Assembly: GCA_018857735.1 (NCBI GenBank)
Contig: JABMCL010003468.1
Coordinates: 135,001-199,000, forward strand
Source: Alviniconcha marisindica
Taxonomy: Eukaryota; Mollusca; Gastropoda; Provannidae
DNA length: 64,000 bases
Direction of reading: 5' to 3'
Made by a program: the position numbers and the translations under genes. A model generated the notes under the pieces. That model was not told where the DNA came from. It saw nothing but the letters and a program-made list of their open reading frames with translations, and did no database searches. Position 1 is the stretch's first letter. Every line of letters begins with the position of its first letter. Shown here piece after piece: positions 1 through 12,200 of this stretch.

Positions 1-115
1 ACCACAATGGGACTAAATTTAGGTACGAGATCACAGGCAATGAGAGCTCTTCAACCCCAAACAGACGGTTCAGTTTGCTTCCTGAATAACCACATTAGTT
101 GTTTTTTGCAGTGGT

Positions 116-383
116 TTGCCAAAGTTTGCCAGCCTACCTGAGCCACAGTGGGTCATTTGTGCAGATGTCATACATGAGCTAAGTTCACACATGTACCCAA
201 AGCTTTCATATCTCCCTACACGAATATCCCAAGCTTTGACCTCGCCAAAGTTTGTCAGCCTACCTGAGCTGCGGTGGGTCGTCTGTGTGGATTCCACATC
301 AACACGTCACATATGAGCTGAAGTTCACACACGTACCCACAGCTTTCGTATTTCCCACGCTAAAATCCCAAGCTTTGACCTCG
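116..383 (-). repeat. Tandem copies of MAK exon 7 3' end plus donor
   Basis: Two extra copies (about 128 and 140 bp) of the segment that contains the last 65-75 bases of exon 7 and its donor lie directly downstream in the intron. Each shares the left-hand intron sequence AGCTTTGACCTCG (plus strand). The nearer copy (about 263-330) still reads as an open variant of the exon end, with MWNPH-RRPTAAQ before GTAGGC. The farther copy has diverged in the middle but keeps CTCAG/GTAGGC. Confidence 0.85.
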
Positions 384-402
384 CCAAAGTTTGTCAGCCT
401 AC

Positions 403-570
403 CTGAGCTGCGGTGGGTCGTTTGTGTGGATTCCACATCAACATGTCACGCATGAGCTGAAGTGCCTCGTTGCTGGCGTTGGGAATGAGCGTCCGGAGGT
501 TGGTGGCCACGCACTGCGGCCATCGGAAATTCATGGATGCTGCCAGTCGATAGCCCTCCTCCCACTCCTC
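403..570 (-). CDS. MAK: MAK coding exon 7 (last in window)
   Basis: Follows a TTGGCCACAG acceptor. Fifty-six codons, in phase at both ends, from [20 protein letters not shown] to [10 protein letters not shown], then a GTAGGC donor. It covers the CMGC insert and C-lobe helices, including the KRPTA motif near the end of the kinase domain. The gene continues left of base 1. Two downstream intronic copies of this exon's 3' end and donor are described separately. Confidence 0.92.
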
Positions 571-3151
571 CTGTGGCCAACACAACCAGCGACAAAATGA
601 ATGGACTTCACATCCGACCATGGCCATTGTCAACCTCAACAGCACCCCAAACATTCACATAAACTGTGACAGCTCCAGCGAGATTACTTACTACCAGCTC
701 TTCAGAAAACACACGCCAAACATAACAGTAGTCTGGACAGACAGGAAAGCACACTTATTCTAACAGTGTTACTGATGTTGTTGCTTTTCTTGAAGGCACA
801 CTTATTCTAACAGTGTTACTGATTTTTTTGTTGTTTTCTTGAAGGCACACTTATTCTAACAGTGTTACTGATGTTGTTGTTGTTGCTTTTTTTGAAGGCA
901 CACTTATTCTAACAGTGTTACTGATGTTGTTGTTGTTGTTTTCTTGAAGGCACACTTATTCTAACAGTGTTACTGATGTTGTTGTTGTTGTTTTCTTGAA
1001 GGCACACTTATTCTAACAGTGTTACTGATGTTGTTGTTGTTGCTTTCTTGAAGGCACACTTATTCTAACAGTGTTACTGATGTTGTTGTTGTTGTTTTCT
1101 TGAAGGCACACTTATTCTAAAAGTGTTACTGATGTTGTTGTTGTTGTTTTCTTGAAGGCACACTTATTCTGACAGTGTTACTGATGTTGTTGTTGTTGTT
1201 GTTTTCTTGAAGGCACACTTATTCTAACAGTGTTACTGATGTTGTTGTTGTTGTTGTAGTTTTCTTCTCTCGGGTTTTTTTTTGTGAAAGGCACACTTAT
1301 TCTAACAGTGTTACTGATGTTGTTGTTGTTGTTGTAGTTGCAGTTTTCTTCTCTCTGGTTTTTTTTTTTTTTTTTTTTTTGGGGGGGTGCTATTTCTCAA
1401 TTAAGATTTAGAGAACAAAGCCCACTGACAAAAATAGAGACACAGTGACACACTATACAACACTAAATCCATAAAAAACAATCTTTTTTATTCCTTCTCA
1501 GCCCACCACTTCCTGATCACCAACACAGGAAGTTCTCCCCCCACCCACACCCCCTCCTCCCCATCTCTTTCTCTCTGCCATCCACAAACACCAGCACATA
1601 GCACGTTCACAGTCTAACGGCCTTCACTTGATCACCTTCTTTGGTGTGCCTAACACGGAGCATATTTTGAAGATCTCATCAATCTCTGAGCTGCCAGGGA
1701 AGAGTGGACGGAGTGTGTAGAGTTCAGCCATGATGCAGCCAACGGCCCACATGTCGATGGGAGAGCTGTAGTTGGTGGACCGCAGCAACACCTCTGGCGC
1801 ACGATACCTGAACCACACAATAATAAATTCACTAGCAGCGGCGCCACATTCAATCGGCTTCTCAACTAGGTCAAACTTTGCCTGACCTTTGGCTACTACT
1901 TACTGACCTATGGGTTTGACTGTTCATACCATTTCAGTGACATGGATTTAGGTAAAGGTCAGAAAGGCGTCAAACAGATCAAACTGAAAATAGCAGATTT
2001 AGTAAGATCAAACTCAAAAAAGCACATTTAGTAAGATCAAACTGAAAATAGCAAATTTTGTAAGATCAAACTCAAAAAAGTACATTTAGTAAGATCAAAC
2101 TGAAAATAGCAAATTTTGTAAGATCAAACTCAAAAAAGCACATTTAGTAAGCTCAAACTGAAAATAGCAAATTTTGTAAGATCAAACACAAAAAAGTACA
2201 TTTAGTAAGATCAAACTGAAAATAGCAAATTTTGTAAGATCAAACTCAAAAAAGTACATTTAGTAAATCAAACTGAAAATAGCAAATTTTGTAAGATCAA
2301 ACTCAAAAAAGCACATTTAGTAAGCTCAAACTGAAAATAGTTTTGTAAGATCAAACTCAAAAAAGTACATTTAGTAAGATCAAACTGAAAATAGCAAATT
2401 TTGTAAGATCAAACTCAAAAAAGTACATTTAGTAAGATCAAACTGAAAATAGCAAATTTTGTAAGATCAAACTCAAAAAAGCACATTTAGTAAGCTCAAA
2501 CTGAAAATAGCAAATTTTGTAAGATCAAACTCAAAAAAGCACATTTAGTAAGCTCAAACTGAAAATAGCAAATTTTGTAAGATCAAACTCAGAATAGCAA
2601 ATTTAGTAAGATCAAACTGAAAATAGCAAATTTAGTAAGTTCTGACTATAATATTCAGTAAAGTTCAAGGTCTGTATGAATGTCAACTACAAGGACAATC
2701 AGAAAACATAATAACAATCATAATAAGAATACATAAATTTTGTATAGCGCTATTTCCCGGTGAGCGAGCTCAACATGTTTTTTCACGTACATGTACATAA
2801 TATATACCATTTCCATTTACTAACATACCATATACAAGCAATACATACTTAATAAATTACACTAATATAAAACAAGCACTTGTAAAAACAGCAAATAAAA
2901 TAACCATTACAAAAGATAAACATGTTACAATAACTTAAAACAGGTACATAATTATAAAGCAGTGTACAAAGTAATTACTATAACTACACTAACACACACA
3001 CACACATATGTTCTTTCTCTCTCTGCCCCTCCCTCCCTCTCTCTCTCTGTGCCCCTCCCTCCCTCTCTCTCTCTCTCTGCCCCTCCCTCCCTCCCTCTCT
3101 CTCTCTCCTCTTCCCACCTCCAACTCTCCTGCCCCTGCTCTCCTCCCTCTC

Positions 3152-3200
<49 letters not shown>

Positions 3201-6200
3201 GATCATGAGACGCCTAAAACAGCAACAAACACATGTACACAGACACTAATCAAGCGTCAGATATGCCACAGATCAGAAAACAGAAAACACAAGCTGCTGA
3301 GGGCAAGACAAGGTTCTGACCATCTTGTAGAGACGTAGTCTGTGTAGGGCGGTCGTGACCGTGTTTCTCGTGCCAAGCCAAAGTCAGCCAGCTTGACCAG
3401 CTCCGTGCCGTTACACAACAGATTCTCAGGCTTCAGATCTCGGTGAAAGAAACCTGAGACACACAGCAACAAACACATGTACGCAGAGGCTACTCTAGCT
3501 TCAAATCTTGGCGAAAGAAACGTCAGAAACACAGCAACAAACACATGTACACAGAGGCTACTCTAGCTTCAAATCTCGGCGAAAGAAACATCAGAAACAC
3601 AGCAACAAACACATGTACACAGATGCTGATCAATGTGTTCAAGGCTCAGGTTTCTATTGTGAGCCTGAGAGGAAACCCACTTTTACATCGTGAGTACTCC
3701 TTCAGTTATTTACATGGACTGGGCTTTTCACTGCACCATCACACAATGTTTTATTGCTGTGTATATGGTGGCCCAAATCTGTCACAGATCTTTCCAGAGA
3801 TCAGAAAACCCTCAATGCCAATGTTAGTGTCCACTTGTATATCACAGTCTAACTCCATTCAGTTTTTTTCAAGACACAGCGTTTACTGTATGCATATTCC
3901 TTAAAGCGTTTGCAACTGAGTGTATTGAAGTGTTTGTATTGACAGAACTAAAAATACAAGGAAAATGTGCAGCAGTGGGATTTGAATCTTTCTGTTTTAA
4001 AGGCAAAATTTTGTTTCAATCATAAGGGAGCTTGTTGATAGTATACAAGTACATTCCATCACATATGTAGAACAATATTTGATACTAATGCTCACCAAAG
4101 AAAAACAAACTATTAGACATTCAGGTACTATCATCAGCAGACCTGTTACAATGTCTTCCCACACTGTGTACATTAGCCAAGATCTATTTTTGTTGGCAAG
4201 GTAGCAGTCAGTCAATGCAGGCAATTAACAGTGAGCAGCACCACTTGGCAGACATACCGTGTTTGTGCATGAAAGAAAGACCCTGAAGAACTTGATACAT
4301 GATATTCCGTATCACTGACTCTGGTATAAGCTTGTCTCTGCAACACAACCCACAATTTATACAACATATAACAGGAGTCACACAAACCAAACAATTCTGT
4401 GGAATATAGTATATGCTTGTGTCTGCAACACAACCCACAATTTACACAACATATAACAGGAGTCACATAAACCGAACAATTCTGAGGAATATCACTGCAT
4501 TTTCTTCCTTTTACAGTTTTTACTTTTTCTTCTTCTTTTTTTCCCAATGCCAAATGCATTTTCAGTGCAGCCATGTCATGCTGAGATGCTACATTAGAAT
4601 ATATGAATCATGGTTGTTAAATAATAACTGTAGTTTATACCCAAGACTATAAGCAACAGTACCAACTAGAAAATAATAGAATCTACTGCGAGCCTGAGAA
4701 AAACCCCACTTTTACATCGTGAGTTTAGTTTTTACATGAACTGGGCTTTTCACGCACTGTCACACAATGTTGTATTGCTGTGTATATGGTGGCCCAAATC
4801 TGTCAGCATCAGTGTGACTCCTGATGTACATCAGAATATAAGAATCATGGTCATTAAACAGTAACTGTAAATTTACACCCAAGACTGTAAGCAACAATAC
4901 CAAATAGAAAATAACAGAATCTGCTGTGAGCCTGAGAGGGAACCTACATGAACTTGGCCAACAAAAATTACATTAAGGCAAGAACAATCACTTTACACTT
5001 AACACGGCCCACACAGACTACATTACCTGGATTGGGGAGGTGAAAAGACAGACAAGACATAATCATAATAATAATAATTATAATAATGAATACTGTGAGT
5101 GCCTAACCCGCACAGGCCCTAAGCGCTTACACATTCATTACAAATACATATTGTCAAAATTCAATGCATACAACATGAACGCGCGCACACACACACGCAC
5201 ACGCACACAGATTCGCACGCGCATGCACGCACATGCACACACACACACACACCAGTCGCATATCAGGGCAATGAGACTGAAGAAAATGTTTTTAAAAAGA
5301 GAAAGAATGACAAAGACAGGCAAAGAGACAAGGAGGGGCAAACAGACAGACTCCAACCCACCTGTCTTTCATCATCTGATAGAGATTCTCTTTCATAAAC
5401 TCAAAGACAAAGTACAGCATGTCATTTTCTCGGATCACCTCCTTCAGCTTCACAATGTTTGGGTGATTCAGCTTCCTCAGGGACTGAAACACATCCCAAA
5501 CAAAAGGCGGCTTTAGAATGAGGGGGACTTGGAAGTGAGAGCAGGGCCACTGAAAAATCATCAAGTACCTGCGCTAAAAAGGAAACGAAACACATTTTAA
5601 CCCTTTCACTGCCATGCTTGCCGCTCTGTGACGCAGAAAATGACCGACGGAGGTGCCAAATCTGAAATCGTTTTGCCTTTTCTACCCCTTCGCAGGAGCA
5701 CGTGAAAGGACTTCTGTCACAATGCGCAGTACCGAAAGCAGATCTGCTACAGGACCATCACACATGCTGTTTGTGAGCGTGTATGTGTGCACCTTTCAGC
5801 CTGGAAATTTTACAGACTGGGGCAGTGAAGGGGTTAATCTTCTTCTCTTTTTTTTTTTAAATTTTTTTTTAAAGTCACCTAAACCTCATACTGACTCCTC
5901 TTTAATTGAAAGACGTGGCAGTGCTCATGGTGACATTTCTCATACAGTAAAAGCTGGTTCTACTGTACACAGTGTACTATTAGTTGGTTCTAGTGTACAG
6001 AGTGTACTCATAGTTGGTTTGACTGTATGCACTGTACTCAGAGCTGGATCCACTGTAAGCATTGTACTCATACTTACTTCTACTGTACAAAGTGTACTCA
6101 CAGTTGGTTCGACTGTACAAAGTGTACTCTTAGTTGGTTCTACTGAATGCACTGTACTCAGAGCTGGGTCCATTGTCTGCACTGTACTCATAGTTGGTTC

Positions 6201-9200
6201 CTCTGTATACACTGTACTAAGAGTTGGATCCATTGGGTGGGCGAGGGGGAGAGGGGTAGCCATCACAAAAACAAGCAAGGGCATGTGTGCGTTGGTTAAG
6301 ATGAAGGGCATCAAGTCAACTCTAAGTGCAATGGTTCAGTTCTGAACTCACCTTGACCTCTCGGTCACCTTGACCTCTGATCTAAACCTGTATCAGCTCC
6401 TCTTTAACTGAAAGACTTGGCAATGCCCATGGTGACATCTGTCATACAGTAAAAGCTTGTTCTAATGTACAAAGTGTACTCATGGTTGGTTCCGCTGAAT
6501 GCACTGTACTCAGAGCTGGGTCCATTGTCTACATTAAACTCATAGTTGGTTCGACTGTATACACTGTACTAAGAGTAGGATCCATTGGGTGGGTGAGGGC
6601 TTGCATGCATTGGTTCAGATGAAGGGTATCAAGTCAACTGTAATGGTTCAGTTCTGAACTCACCTTGACCTCTCGTAGATTCAGGCATTCATCCCACGAG
6701 TAGTACTTTTTCTTCATCCTGCAAAAGCAGCAACAGCCAAACAATAATTCACTGCAAGTTACGTTTTAGTAAAAGCAAGGTTATAATTCAAATTACAAAC
6801 AAATTACAAACAAAATAACAACAACAACAACAGCATCAGCATCTTAAGCAACGAAACAAAACAAAACAAGCAATAAGTAACAAAAATAGCAAAACTGTTT
6901 ACCCACTTGAGCACCCAAAACAGACATGTATGTATACATGTGCATGTTTTTCAAAGCGCAGACCACTATGAATAGCTGAGTGATTAATCCCTTCACTGCC
7001 ATGATGTCATTTGAAAAAGACCCATAAAAGTGCGAAATTTGAAAAGTGCGAAAGTGCGAAATTTGAAACCCTTAAGCCTTTGTGTCTTCTTTTTTGCACT
7101 GGCATGTAAAAAGAATCTCCATTAAAACGCACAGCATTGAAAACAGATGATATAGGACCAGAAAATATACTGTTTTCAGGCGTGCCCGTGCATCATTCAG
7201 CCCAGAAATTGTACAGGCTGGGGCAGTGAAAGGGTTAATTTTGACGAAGAAAAATAAATTGGAAAGAGAGAGCAGAGAGAGGATCTGCAGAACCTAGGTA
7301 ACAATAAATAAAAATCCTGTCACCACTAGCAGTCAAAACGACCAATGCCTTACCCTTAAAATCCCCCCCCCCCCCCCAACCCAATAACCCCTCATCCATC
7401 TTACAGCGGCAGTAATATAAATAGGAGTAGCCCCCATTACCATCAATGCCATTTTCAATCACTAGGAAAAACACACTATGCACATATTGATTTTGTGACT
7501 GGTTGGCGACCTAAATTCTGCTGGTGCACTGCACATTTCAAAAGCAATGTTTCTCACTGTTTGTTCTGTGTCAACACAATCAATAAAAGACACTGCAGCC
7601 CACTTCAAAACCTTGTACCTGGCACTGCAGTAAAAACCTGAAGACGAACACTCCGTCACACCTCACTACATGGACAGTCACACCTTCCCTTCAAATCACC
7701 TGTAAGGCATTGGTCACTCCACTGTATACAATTCCTGTACACAGCAGTTGTAACACATGCATGTATTCCACCATGGCAGCGAATGTTTACGTCATGGTGT
7801 GTTGTGTTCATTATAGATTATTTCATTTTCCTCGGGTGTGTACTGCAGACACAGAAGAGAACCCACAGCTATTGAAGGTTCTCTCTTTTTAAAAAACCCG
7901 TAGTAGGTCAAAATATAGCTTTGTATGCTCAGCCTAGTGCCAAGAATTCCGTCTTTCTATTTTTTGCAGCTGGTTTTTGGTCCATTGAACTTCATTTTTT
8001 CCAAGCCCTCTATGTCAAAACAGATGAATAATTAGCTTCCATGTGTCCTAGCACTTTATGGTGAGTCGACCTTTCCTTTGAAATGATTTGCTGAACTGCG
8101 TTTTTCATACATTTGTTTTACTGTGTTTTCAACCATAAAGTGTATGTTTTGAGTTGTGAATTTACTTGTGATCTGATTATTTGTGTTTTGCCTTGATATG
8201 ACCTGTATGGGCATTAAATATTAGGTAGCAATCGGTCAATCATCGCACTGACGTTGTTGTTACAGTGAGCATTCCATAACGGCATATACTATTTTTATAT
8301 TATCAGAGTGTGCCCACTAAATTTCACCCGCCATTCTGATTCCTTTGCATGCTTACCACTAAAAGAAGATTCAGAAAATAAAGAGCAAACATTCAGATGA
8401 CTGGCATTCAGAACTCAAAACAAAACAGGATTTCGAAAACAGTTATTGATCTAAGAGAAGTAGGGGGGAAAGAAAAAGAAAAGAAAAAAAGAAAAAAAAG
8501 GAAGGGTGAGGGATCCAAGAGAACAAAACTGACAAAACTAGACAACAACAGCAACAAAAACCAGCCCTCTTGTCTCCATAGCAAAAACACCAGACACCTG
8601 ACAGTTCTTCCCGTTTCCACTTCAGAGACAGAGACCACACAGTACAAAATTACTTCAGTTTACGAGCAATATAGTGAGGTTCCACTGTCTCAAAAAGTGC
8701 AACACCAAAAAAAAACCTCCCATTCCTCTACCCCACAATAGGTAACTTCAAACGCCCTAATGATCAATACCCCTGACAGGATGGCTGACAAGTGCAACTA
8801 TCACTCAGATCAGCTCTGCCGTAACCGCGGGACGTGCTGATTGGCAAAAACAAAGCAGTTGCTATGTACTCAGTCCAGGAAGTAATTAAAATGACCGTAC
8901 AGTTTGATCGCAGTTGCACGAAGATGGTTTTCATCCCATCTGGGGGTGGGGACCGATCAATACATGCCAGGTACTGACTACTTTCAAGAGCAGACCATCA
9001 CATATGTGCCTGTCAAAGGGCCAGTTTTGGCAATGCTGTAAACAAAGGCGCAGCAACAACGGGCTCTCCACAGCGAGAAAGAGAGAGAGAGAGAGGAGGG
9101 GCGAAAGAGACTGAAGGACAGTGGGACTGAGAGAATGGAAGAATGAGGAGGAGTGGGAGGCAGAGAGGGAGAGCAAGAGAGAGACTAGAAGGAACAGTGG

Positions 9201-12200
9201 GAGAGTGGGGGTAGGGACAGTTGAACTGGGAGGAATAGTGGGAGAGTGGGGGTAGACTGGGAGGGACAGTGATAGAGTGGGGGTAGACTGGAAGGAATGG
9301 TGGGAGAGTGGGGGTAGGAATAGTTAAACTGGGAGGAATAGTGGGAGAGTGGGGGTAGGAATAGTTAAACTGGGAGGAATAGTGGGAGAGTGGGGGTAGG
9401 AATAGTTTTAAACTGGAATAGTGGGAGAGTGGGGGTAGACTGGGAGGGACAGTGATAGAGTGGGGGTAGACTGGAAGGAACGGTGGGAGAGTGGGGGTAG
9501 GAATAGTTAAACTGGGAGGAATAGTGGGAGAGTGGGGGTAGGAATAGTTAAACTGGGAGGAATAGTGGGAGAGTGGGGGTAGGAATAGTTTTAAACTGGA
9601 ATAGTGGGAGAGTGGGGGTAGACTGGGAGGGACAGTGATAGAGTGGGGGTAGACTGGAAGGAACGGTGGGAGAGTGGGGGTAGGAATAGTTAAACTGGGA
9701 GGAATAGTGGGAGAGTGGGGGTAGGAATAGTTAAACTGGGAGGAATAGTGGGAGAGTGGGGGTAGAAATAGTTTTAAACTGGAATAGTGGGAGAGTGGGG
9801 GTAGACTGGGAGGGACGGTGATAGAGTGGGGGTAGACTGGAAGGAACGGTGGGAGAGTGGGGGTAGGAATAGCTAAACTGGGAGGAATAGTGGGAGAGTG
9901 GGGGTAGGAATAGTTAAACTGGGAGTTGTGGGAGAGTGGGGGTAGACTTGGAGGGACAGTGATAGAGTGGGGGTAGACTGGAAGGAACTGTGGGAGGGGG
10001 GGGGGGGGGGGGTAAACTGGAGGGATAGTGGGAGAGTGGGGCTAGACAGGGAAGGAGAGTGGGAGAGAGACTGGAAGGGACAGCGGGGGTGGGGGGGAGG
10101 GGGGGGTAGACTGGGAGGGGCAGTAGGAGCCTAGGGGTAGACTGGGAGGGATAGTGGGAGAGTAACAAGTAGATTATGAGGGACAGTAGGAGAGTGGGAG
10201 GCAGATTAGCAGGGGTAGTGAGAGAGTGGGTTGGGGACTGGGAGGTAGATTGGGAGGGTTAATTGAAGAGTGAGAGGTATACTGAAAGGGACAGTGGAAG
10301 ACTGAAGAATGAGGTGGATTGGGATGGATTGTGAAAGAGAGGTGGATTGGGGGGGGGGGGGGGGGGGGGTAGTGAAGTGTGAGGTAGATTGGGAGGGATA
10401 GTGACGTGTGAGGTAGATTGGGAGGGATAGCGAAGTGTGAGGTAGATTGGGAGGGAGAGTGAAGAGTGAGGTAGATTGGGAGGGATAGTGGAAGAGTGAG
10501 GTAGACTGGGAGGGATAGTGGAAGAGTGAGGTAGACTAGGAGGGATAGTGAAAGTGAGGTAGATTGGGAGGGAGAGTTAGACTGGGAGGAAGAGTAGGAG
10601 GTAGATTGGGAAGGATAGTGGAAGAGGGAGAGGTAGATTCTGAGGGAGAGTTGGATGTAGACTGGGAGGCATTGAGGGAGAGTGTGAGGTAGATTGGGAG
10701 GGAAAGTGGGAGGCAATCTGGAAGGGAGCTAGATTGGGAAGGAGAGGGAGTGGACCCAACCGGCTTTCAAAGTAGTTAAATTCTAGAGCTTTCAATCTGC
10801 TTAGCACACAACCTCGCTATAGAGTCAGCTCTTCCCTGATCGGGGTATCTGCATTACTATGATACGAATAAAGAGCATCCTGAGGATGAGAGAGAATGGG
10901 AGATGGAGTGGAAGAGTGTGAAAAGACAATGGGAGGTAAATGGCACAGGCCAGAGGGAGACTGTAAGAGAAGAGAGGGAGAGAGAGAGAGGAAGAGCGGG
11001 AGAGGGAGAGTGCGAGTTAAACGTACCAAGAGGGGCAGACAGAGAAGTGAACAAGCAAGTGCCTGAACGGCAGAGACAGAGCAGCAACACTGCACAAAGC
11101 TTCTGCATTATATGTAGACTACTAGTGAACATACAGAAATTTGTCTCCATGCCTGGATGAACCCTTGGTTTCCAAAGAAGGAGCATGTAACGGACCCTTG
11201 GCATCAAGAGACAGAGCATAATTTCTTATAGCTTCACATTTTTATTTGACGAATCCCACATGATGATCCACTACTTCACTGTTTTGTGGAAACACACCAA
11301 GATCTGCAGACTGAACTGGCTTTGAGGTGACATACTGGTTCATACACGTTAGGGTACAGCATAAACAAGCATTTGCTGTGTTGTTTAGCAATCGTCTGAT
11401 TCCCAAAATTGTGTTGGTAATAAGAAAGCTGAATAACTCGGCAAGCCCAGTAAAAAAAAAATCAACCAATGAGATGGAAAAACAGTGAACTCTGCTGCGT
11501 AGCATTTTAATTTAAGACCCTGTCCAACTCCTGATCACTTTACCCTGAAGTTGGGCTTGCAGCCAACATGAACCGTCAAGGCAGTCTGAAGTGCTCGGGT
11601 GCCTGACAGCAAAGGGGAAACAACGTCAGTGTTGTGTGACAGCCAACATGCAATCACAGTCCCGAATTACTGGGGCAGCAGGTCACGATACCACTCACTG
11701 TCCCTCACCTCTTGAGGGCCTGTGGTGTGGACCTCAGGCCAGATCAAGGCAGATCACTACACCTGTACAACAACACCTACAGGTACGCACACAGAGGAAA
11801 AGGTCCCTGCTAGTGTTTGTTTACTCTCACACACTACATCTCCAGTTGGCATTATAAAGCAACTCGATTCACTGTTGAAATCAATATCAGTGTTTACTGT
11901 GAAACTCCATAGCTGTACACTGTTTAAACCACCAAATTAGGGGAAACATAACCCAGGCTTATACCTGTGTTTGATTTACTCTAGGCACCAATCCATATTT
12001 AGCCGGCACAGTGGCAGTTAAATGCTTGAGGGCATGGCGTAGGAGTGACAGCACTTATAGGAACTAGCCTTGCCAGTTCTAGCAGGAAAAACACAACACT
12101 TTGTATGAATTTTTGTCATTAGTTTTCTGTAGCATTATTTCTTTCATCTGCCAGCTAATTTTAGCCCCAAAATGACTAATTACTGTGAGCTAAAAACAGC

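Larger units (their letters stand above)
3650..4950. repeat. Dispersed duplicates flanking MAK exon 4
   Basis: A ~125-bp block (GAGCCTGAGAGGAAACCCAC to GGTGGCCCAAATCTGTCA) at about 3658-3786 recurs at about 4688-4806, with a 5' fragment again near 4925. A second block at about 4580-4685 (ATGAATCATGG to AGAAAATAATAGAATCT) recurs at about 4820-4920. So exon 4 sits between segmentally duplicated intron pieces. Confidence 0.75.

Noticed and set aside
2952..3250. Arg/Glu-rich and Ser/Leu-rich open frames
   Set aside because: They are translations of (CT)n/(GA)n. The same holds at 49135-49434, 49732-50181 and 52946-53269.
5653..6345. 230-codon frame and its 124-codon reverse frame
   Set aside because: A 30-bp repeat period and a MITE explain both. 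They lie in MAK intron 2 with no family similarity.
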